Source of the DNA: Bacteroidales bacterium
Lineage (GTDB): Bacteria > Bacteroidota > Bacteroidia > Bacteroidales > UBA932
Length of the DNA: 32,892 nt
Assembly (NCBI GenBank): GCA_017544265.1
Contig: JAFYEM010000024.1
Location: 1-32,892 of the forward strand
Direction of reading: 5' to 3'
Positions 28,059 to 32,892 of this stretch are shown here, piece by piece. Position numbers and translations under genes: made by a program. Within the stretch, counting starts at the first letter, position 1, and every line of letters begins with the position of its first letter. The notes beneath the pieces were generated by a model. It searched no databases. It worked only from the letters and a program-made list of their open reading frames with translations, and was not told the origin of the DNA.

Positions 28059-28811
28059 ATGTCAAGAAGCTTAGTGTTAATACTTTCGCTTGTTTTGCTT
28101 TCGCTTTCTGCCGGAGCACAGGTTCCGGACAGGGGCGATGTGCGGCGCGGCAACAGAGAGTTCAAAAAGGGACAGATGCAGTCTGCTGAACTGAGCTACC
28201 GGAAGGGACTCGGGGCGGATACCACCTCGGTGCACAGCGCCTATAATCTGGCCTCGGTGCTCTACCGGAACGAGGATTATGAAAATGCCGCGAAATATCT
28301 CGCCCAGGCTGCGAGGCATGTTGCCGAAGAGCCGGAGAAAGATCGCCTGGATGAAGCGTTCAAACTGCAGTTCAACCTTGGTGACGCGGCTCTCGGAAAG
28401 AAGGACTACAAGGCTGCAGTCGAGGCTTTCATGGCAGCCCTGGTCCTGAAGCCGTCAGATCTGGAGGCGAAGGAGAATTATATCTATGCCCGCAAGATGC
28501 TGGAGAATCAGCAGCAGCAACAGCAGCAGGGCGACGGTGACTCTCAGCAGAATCAGGACCAGAATCAGGACCAGAATCAGCAAGATCAGCAGAATCAGGA
28601 CCAGCAGGACCAGAATCAGGATAATCAGAATCAGGACCAGCAGAATCAGGATCAGAATCAGCAGCCGCAGCCTTCGGAGGACGAAATCTCTCCCCAGCAG
28701 GCTGAGCAGATTCTGCAGGCTATACGGGCAGAGGAAGAGGAAACCCAGGACAAGGTGAAGAAGGAGAAGGCCGCGGTCCTTAAGTCCCGTCAAAAAGAGA
28801 AGAATTGGTAA
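28059..28811 (+). CDS. batC: BatC, TPR protein with Gln/Asn-rich tail
   Basis: This is a 250-aa protein with a signal peptide (MSRSLVLILSLVLLSLSAGA), so it is periplasmic. Residues about 25-145 are TPR repeats (GNREFKKGQMQSAELSYRKGL, AYNLASVLYRNEDYENAAKYL, LGDAALGKKDYKAAVEAFMAA). About 55 residues from 151 on are nearly only Gln, Asn and Asp (NQDQ units), then a charged helix ends the protein. TPR proteins in this slot are the BatC/BatE scaffold. Its TAA shares a base with the next ATG at 28811. Confidence 0.92.
   Translation: MSRSLVLILSLVLLSLSAGAQVPDRGDVRRGNREFKKGQMQSAELSYRKGLGADTTSVHSAYNLASVLYRNEDYENAAKYLAQAARHVAEEPEKDRLDEAFKLQFNLGDAALGKKDYKAAVEAFMAALVLKPSDLEAKENYIYARKMLENQQQQQQQGDGDSQQNQDQNQDQNQQDQQNQDQQDQNQDNQNQDQQNQDQNQQPQPSEDEISPQQAEQILQAIRAEEEETQDKVKKEKAAVLKSRQKEKNW
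28509..28671 (+). repeat. Low-complexity CAG/AATCAG repeat tract in batC
   Basis: A 163-bp tract of CAG triplets and AATCAGGAC hexamer-to-nonamer units encodes the Gln/Asn/Asp-rich segment. All unit lengths are multiples of three, so length changes would keep the frame. Confidence 0.9.
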
Positions 28812-31441
28812 TGAAAAAGTCAGTTGCAGCATTAATAGCTTTGCTTCTGCAGGTGGCGGCCTTCGCGCAGGGCACCATCCGTGTGGAAACACATAATATC
28901 GTGGGCCTGGACGAGCAGTTCAATGTGGTTTTCGTGATAGACGGAGACAGCCAGCCAAGTTCCTTCTCGTGGTCGGCGGGCGAGGATTTCGACTGTGTCT
29001 GGGGACCGCAGAAAGGCTCTTCCACAAGCATCAGCATAGTAAACGGAAAACACAGCCGTACTTCGCAGACTACCTATACCTATATTCTCAAGCCCCGCCG
29101 TACCGGTGCTTTCTCACTTCCTGCCGCGACGGCGAAGATGGGCGGCCAGGATATTTCCTCCGGGAGGTTCACCATTCAGGTCGTGGATAACGGTTCCCAG
29201 GCGGCCGCCCCCTCCCAGGGCGGCTCCCAGGCTCAGCAGGGCTCGGCTCAGAGGTCCCGTACGGAGGCTTCTTCCCAGGAAGAAATCTTCATGAAGTTCT
29301 CCATAAGCAGTACCTCCGCCGTGGTCGGAGAACCCATTACGGCTACTCTCAAACTCTTCCAGAGGGCCAATATTGCCGGTTTCGAGGATGTGAAACTGCC
29401 CACTTTCAACGGCTTCTGGAGCACCGAGACCGAGGCTCCCCAGAATATTGAATTCCATCGCGAGCAGGTGGGCGACAAGATTTACAATGCCGCCGTACTC
29501 CGCCGTTACACCCTGATTCCCCAGAAACAGGGCGATCTGGTCATAGACCCGGCTGAACTGGTATGCCTGGTGAATGTGCGCACCCGTGCGAGTTCGCCGC
29601 AATCCATTTTCGACGCGTTCTTCCAGGACAATGTCACGACGGTGCGCCGCCGCGTATCGACCCCCGCGGTCACTGTCCATGTCGGCGGCCTTCCTGCCGG
29701 CGCACCCGCTTCTTTCGCCGGCGGTGTGGGTGAATTCTCCGTCAGCGGCAAGGTGACCAAGGATTCCCTCAAGACACATGAGGCTGCTTCCCTCTTGCTG
29801 ACTGTTTCGGGAAAGGGCAATATCGCCCTCGTGGATGCCCCAAAGGTTTCTTTCCCTGTGGATTTCGAGGTCTATGACGTAAAGGCGACGAAACAGGTAT
29901 CTTCCGGAGGAACGTCCGGATCGAAGGTCTTCGAGTATCCTTTCATACCCCGCAGCCACGGGGATTTCGTGATACCCCCCGTCAAGTATTCTTACTACAA
30001 TGTCAAGTCCCGGCGCTATGTTACTGTCCAGACGGACAGTCTCCGCATAAGCGTCGCCCGGGGGACAGAGACCGTGGTCTCGTCGGATGGCTCCGGGGTG
30101 CTGACTGTGGACAAGAGGGGCGTCAAGACCTTGGGAGAAGACATACGGTTCATCCGGGTGAAGGCATCGTCCCTTTCCACACCGAGGATGCTGGTTTCCA
30201 GGCCTCTGTACTGGATTATTGCCATATTTATGGTGCTCGGCGCCGCGGCTCTGTGGCTGTCCATGCGGAGGATCGCTGCCCTTCGCAGCGACGTGGCGCT
30301 TTCCCGCAAGCGCAGGGCGACCAAGATGGCCATGCGCCGGCTGAAACTGTCCGGAGATTTCCTACGGCAGAATCTTCCGGTTGCTTTCTATGAGGAACTT
30401 CACCGTGCACTCATAGGCTTTATTTCCGATAAACTGTCTATGAATATGGCGGAACAGACTAAGGAAAATATCGCGTCTTCACTCACTTCCCGAGGCGTTT
30501 CAGAGGAAAATGCCAGGGCCTTTACAGCTCTTCTGGATGAATGCGAGTATGCCCGCTATGCTCCTTCCGCAGGTAATTCATCAATGAAAGAACACTACGA
30601 TTCCGCCGTCCGCCTGATCACGGCCATAGACGGCAGCATAAAATCGCCGTCCATGTCCGGCACGGCGGCCATGTTGCTCTGGGCGTTGCTTATTCCATCG
30701 ATGCTTTTCGCCCCTTCTGCATTAAGGGCGTCCGAAGCGCTTTCTCCGGAAATGCTGTGGGAAAGGGGCGTCGAGGCCTATTCTGCGGCTGATTATGAAA
30801 GTGCCGCCGGGTATTTCCAGAAACTGGTTGATTCGGGCCATAAAAGTGCTGATGTCTATTTCAATCTCGGCAATTCGCTTCTGAAGCAGCGCGAAACCGG
30901 CCGGGCTATACTGAATTACGAAAGGGCCCTGAGGCTCGATCCCTCCAACGAGGATGTGCGCTATAATCTGGAATTCGCACGCTCGCAGACCATAGACAAG
31001 ATTGACCAGGTTCCCGAATTCTTCCTTACATCCTGGATGAGGACTGTGTGCTACAGCCTTCCGTCCAATGTCTGGGCCGTCATATCCCTGTTCCTTCTTG
31101 CCGTCACCCTTGCGCTGGTGCTGCTTTTCCTGTTGGGACGGACGTCCGCCGGCCGCAAGGCCGGATTCTTTACGGCAATAGCAGCTCTGCTGCTCACCCT
31201 TCTGTGCTGGAACTATGCCAGAATGCAGTATCGGGACAGCGTCCGGCAGGATGAAGCAGTGGTGGTGAAGGCAGTGGTCGCCGCAAAGAGTTCACCGTCG
31301 GACGACAGTTCGAAAGACCTATTCGTGCTTCACGAGGGGACCAAGGTGTCCATACGCGAATCCGTGTCCACCTGGCTTCTTGTCTCAATCGAAGACGGCC
31401 GCCAGGGCTGGATTTCCGAAAATTCTATTGAAGTTATTTGA
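28811..31441 (+). CDS. BatD-BatE fusion protein
   Basis: This is an 876-aa protein. The N-terminal 600 residues are BatD: signal peptide (MKKSVAALIALLLQVAAFAQ), periplasmic beta domains (FMKFSISSTSAVVGEPITATL, RYTLIPQKQGDLVIDPAEL, EYPFIPRSHGDFVIPPVKYS), a membrane segment near 463-482 and a cytoplasmic helical region (LPVAFYEELHRALIGFISDKL). After a further membrane segment near 620 comes a BatE-like part: TPR repeats (YFNLGNSLLKQRETGRAILNY), two membrane segments near 755 and 785, and a C-terminal SH3 domain (WLLVSIEDGRQGWISENSIEV). These are usually two genes in Bacteroides. No stop or frame break separates them here. ATG 28811 overlaps the batC stop by one base. Confidence 0.88.
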   Translation: MKKSVAALIALLLQVAAFAQGTIRVETHNIVGLDEQFNVVFVIDGDSQPSSFSWSAGEDFDCVWGPQKGSSTSISIVNGKHSRTSQTTYTYILKPRRTGAFSLPAATAKMGGQDISSGRFTIQVVDNGSQAAAPSQGGSQAQQGSAQRSRTEASSQEEIFMKFSISSTSAVVGEPITATLKLFQRANIAGFEDVKLPTFNGFWSTETEAPQNIEFHREQVGDKIYNAAVLRRYTLIPQKQGDLVIDPAELVCLVNVRTRASSPQSIFDAFFQDNVTTVRRRVSTPAVTVHVGGLPAGAPASFAGGVGEFSVSGKVTKDSLKTHEAASLLLTVSGKGNIALVDAPKVSFPVDFEVYDVKATKQVSSGGTSGSKVFEYPFIPRSHGDFVIPPVKYSYYNVKSRRYVTVQTDSLRISVARGTETVVSSDGSGVLTVDKRGVKTLGEDIRFIRVKASSLSTPRMLVSRPLYWIIAIFMVLGAAALWLSMRRIAALRSDVALSRKRRATKMAMRRLKLSGDFLRQNLPVAFYEELHRALIGFISDKLSMNMAEQTKENIASSLTSRGVSEENARAFTALLDECEYARYAPSAGNSSMKEHYDSAVRLITAIDGSIKSPSMSGTAAMLLWALLIPSMLFAPSALRASEALSPEMLWERGVEAYSAADYESAAGYFQKLVDSGHKSADVYFNLGNSLLKQRETGRAILNYERALRLDPSNEDVRYNLEFARSQTIDKIDQVPEFFLTSWMRTVCYSLPSNVWAVISLFLLAVTLALVLLFLLGRTSAGRKAGFFTAIAALLLTLLCWNYARMQYRDSVRQDEAVVVKAVVAAKSSPSDDSSKDLFVLHEGTKVSIRESVSTWLLVSIEDGRQGWISENSIEVI

Positions 31442-31465
31442 GACAAGACAGTTGCTGCTTGTCTC
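31440..31465. terminator. Bidirectional terminator between the Bat operon and tsaB
   Basis: GAGACAAG (31440-31447) and CTTGTCTC (31458-31465) form a perfect 8-bp stem that can extend with CAG/CTG across a bulged A. It starts inside the BatDE stop codon and ends one base before the tsaB stop, so the convergent genes share it. Confidence 0.7.
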
Positions 31466-31466
31466 T

Positions 31467-32138
31467 TTACAATAATTTTTTGGGAGTGGTGGCGATGAAT
31501 TCCTTCAGGTAGAAGGGTTCGAAGTAGGCGAGGTCTTCGAAGCGTTTTTCACGGAATGCTTCTGTGGCAAGCGCCGCCATCGAGGAGGCTTCCGGGCAGC
31601 ATTCCATATACTGGAAACGCTCATCTCCAAGCACCGGGCGGCATTTGGCGGCCCCGTCGCCGATCAGCAGTATCCGCCCGGGGAATTCTTTGAAACTCTC
31701 TTCAGTGATTACCTCCGGCGCGGTTTCCCGTGCAAGTTTTCCCTCGGGTGAGAATACGGCGTCATAGACCTCGAGACGTCGTGCGTCAATCATAGGTACA
31801 ATCCAGTCGAATTCCCCGGCTTTCTCTCCGGCCTGGGCGAAAAGCAGCTCAGGCGTGCTTACGGCAATCAGCGGAATTCCCGCGCCGAAGCAAAGTCCCT
31901 TCGCCGTGGAACTGCCGACCCGCAGTCCAGTGTAAGACCCCGGCCCTTTGGAAAGGCATACCGCATCGCAGTCCCGGACCGTCAGGCCAGCCTCCCTGAG
32001 CATCTCATCTACATATACCGCAGTCATGGCCGCATGCGAGCGAGGTTCCCCGCTCCTTCTCGAAGCAATAACCAACCCGTTCTCGCAGATAGCCGTGGAA
32101 CACAGCGCCGTCGATGTTTCTATAAGTATTATTCTCAT
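31467..32138 (-). CDS. tsaB: TsaB, tRNA threonylcarbamoyladenosine biosynthesis subunit
   Basis: This is a 223-aa ASKHA-fold protein that pairs with TsaD to make the t6A modification at tRNA position 37. Family hallmarks are the N-terminus RIILIETSTALCSTAICENG and the loop CLSKGPGSYTGLRVGSSTAKGL. Length is normal. Its 3' end meets the Bat operon terminator; its 5' gap of 71 bp to cvpA contains no strong -7 box, so it may be read through from cvpA. Confidence 0.95.
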   Translation of the reverse strand: MRIILIETSTALCSTAICENGLVIASRRSGEPRSHAAMTAVYVDEMLREAGLTVRDCDAVCLSKGPGSYTGLRVGSSTAKGLCFGAGIPLIAVSTPELLFAQAGEKAGEFDWIVPMIDARRLEVYDAVFSPEGKLARETAPEVITEESFKEFPGRILLIGDGAAKCRPVLGDERFQYMECCPEASSMAALATEAFREKRFEDLAYFEPFYLKEFIATTPKKLL

Positions 32139-32209
32139 TGTAAGTAATTAAACGAGTTGCCTGCTGTTTCAAAGCCCTGGACGCCCATGTCCGGTGAATG
32201 GGAGGGATA

Positions 32210-32704
32210 TTATTGTTTTAGCAGAAGTTGTTTGAGGAAGGGGAACAGGGCATAGGCATAGTTCCTGAGCAAGCCGTAAATTACCGAGGCGTCCAGGATT
32301 TCCGAGTTGATGAAGCCGAACTTCACGTTGAGCGTGTCGATAAGGATAATCACGATACCCAGTACAAGCCCCGTGAGAAGAATCGAAAACACCAGGCCCA
32401 GAAGCTTGTCCAGCCACCCCAGCATCGCCAGCTCGATAATCTTTGTAATCAGCTTTCCTATGAGCACGAGGGCGAGCGAAACCAGAATCAGAAGAGAGGC
32501 GAAAACCAGAACATTGAGCAGTGTCTCGTTCATATTCAGGTATGGCGCCACCCAGAGCACCGCCACCTTCGAGAACTTGAAAGCCGCCCAGACGCTCGCT
32601 ACAATCGCTATCATCCCGATGGCCTGCTCCAGAAAGCCTTTGCTCAGGCCCCTGATGATTGCCGGAACGAAAAGGACTAGTAAAACTATGTCAAGAGTAT
32701 TCAT
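32210..32704 (-). CDS. CvpA family inner-membrane protein
   Basis: This is a 164-aa protein with four hydrophobic segments (LDIVLLVLFVPAIIRGLSKG, GMIAIVASVWAAFKF, VLVFASLLILVSLALVLIG, LGLVFSILLTGLVLGIVIIL), the CvpA/colicin V production family. The GLSKGFLEQ turn after the first segment is typical. Family members are general membrane proteins linked to envelope homeostasis; colicin V itself is not implied. It is divergent from ileS. Confidence 0.88.
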   Translation of the reverse strand: MNTLDIVLLVLFVPAIIRGLSKGFLEQAIGMIAIVASVWAAFKFSKVAVLWVAPYLNMNETLLNVLVFASLLILVSLALVLIGKLITKIIELAMLGWLDKLLGLVFSILLTGLVLGIVIILIDTLNVKFGFINSEILDASVIYGLLRNYAYALFPFLKQLLLKQ

Positions 32705-32712
32705 TTTTTTGC

Positions 32713-32720
32713 TATCTTTG
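32713..32720 (+). promoter_or_regulatory. -7 box of ileS
   Basis: TATCTTTG on the plus strand lies 29 bp before the ileS ATG. Confidence 0.55.
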
Positions 32721-32732
32721 CGAATTCCTATG

Positions 32733-32740
32733 CAAAAGTA
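32733..32740 (-). promoter_or_regulatory. -7 box of cvpA
   Basis: TACTTTTG on the minus strand lies 28 bp before the cvpA ATG. The two divergent -7 boxes are 12 bp apart, so the polymerases would compete for one site. Confidence 0.5.
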
Positions 32741-32749
32741 GCAATTTTT

Positions 32750-32892
32750 ATGGCTTTCAAAGAATATAAAGGACTGAATTTGGTCGAGGCTGGAGAGGAT
32801 GTGCTGAAAAAATGGAAAAGGGAAGGGGCCTTCGCAAAGACCCTGAGCCTTCGTGACGGGGCGCCTGAATTTATTTTCTTTGAAGGTCCCCC
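32750..32892 (+). CDS. ileS: Isoleucyl-tRNA synthetase, first 47 codons (partial, runs off right edge)
   Basis: ATG 32750 opens MAFKEYKGLNLVEAGEDVLK and ends at the window edge with PEFIFFEGP. This is the conserved N-terminus of class I isoleucyl-tRNA synthetases, directly before the HIGH motif. The enzyme charges tRNA-Ile with isoleucine. The remaining roughly 1,050 residues lie outside the window. Confidence 0.93.
   Translation, partial: MAFKEYKGLNLVEAGEDVLKKWKREGAFAKTLSLRDGAPEFIFFEGP

Noticed and set aside
28509-28671. Repeats that might be a CRISPR array
   Set aside because: Units are 3-9 bp, in frame and coding in batC; no spacers of constant length. The 12-bp units at 849-884 are likewise coding.

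Overview
The window is chromosomal DNA from a member of the Bacteroidota, most likely a Bacteroidales gut or rumen organism. The evidence is the complete Bat (aerotolerance) operon, SusD/PUL-style carbohydrate enzymes with signal peptides (GH20 and GH2), a TlpA/DUF4369-type lipoprotein, and many promoters with the Bacteroidetes -7 box TAnnTTTG (often TATCTTTG) with little Shine-Dalgarno signal.

Layout. Positions 1-630 hold the N-terminal part of a class I fumarase (minus strand, runs off the left edge). Positions 665-8229 form an accessory island, visibly richer in A+T than its surroundings between about 3.6 and 7.4 kb. It holds an AlbA_2/Schlafen-type ATP-binding regulator, a DEDDh exonuclease, a WYL regulator, an ORF interrupted by one in-frame TGA, a three-gene block (DnaA-like AAA+ ATPase, small coiled-coil protein, uracil-DNA-glycosylase-like protein), a tandem zinc-ribbon protein with a standalone degenerate ParE/GyrB ATPase domain, and an unrecognised 261-aa protein. 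Positions 8292-18072 are core and carbohydrate genes on the minus strand: GH20 hexosaminidase, prfB (RF2, with its programmed frameshift), a HipA fragment next to two terminators, a GNAT acetyltransferase (plus strand), GH2 beta-galactosidase, a TlpA-like lipoprotein, a HIT protein and greA. Positions 18294-22269 hold a Sel1-repeat protein and a peptidase S51/ATP-grasp fusion that is translationally coupled to truA. Positions 23126-31441 are the Bat operon (moxR, DUF58, a DUF4381-like protein, batA, batB, batC and a batD-batE fusion). The right end has tsaB, cvpA and the first 47 codons of ileS.

Main discovery. Five promoters inside the island (WYL gene, interrupted ORF, AAA+ operon, zinc-ribbon/ParE-like operon, 261-aa gene) share one architecture with constant spacing: TGCC, 7 nt, a half site close to GGCA, 11 nt, then a TAnnTTTG-like -7 box. 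Four of the five lie in two divergent promoter pairs. This suggests that the island is one co-regulated system, plausibly controlled by its own WYL protein, as in WYL-regulated phage-defence islands (BrxR, CapW). What the system does is not known from the sequence. The mix of a DnaA-like ATPase, a UDG-like protein, an exonuclease and an inactive-looking topoisomerase IV ATPase mimic points to DNA-directed defence or mobile-element biology.
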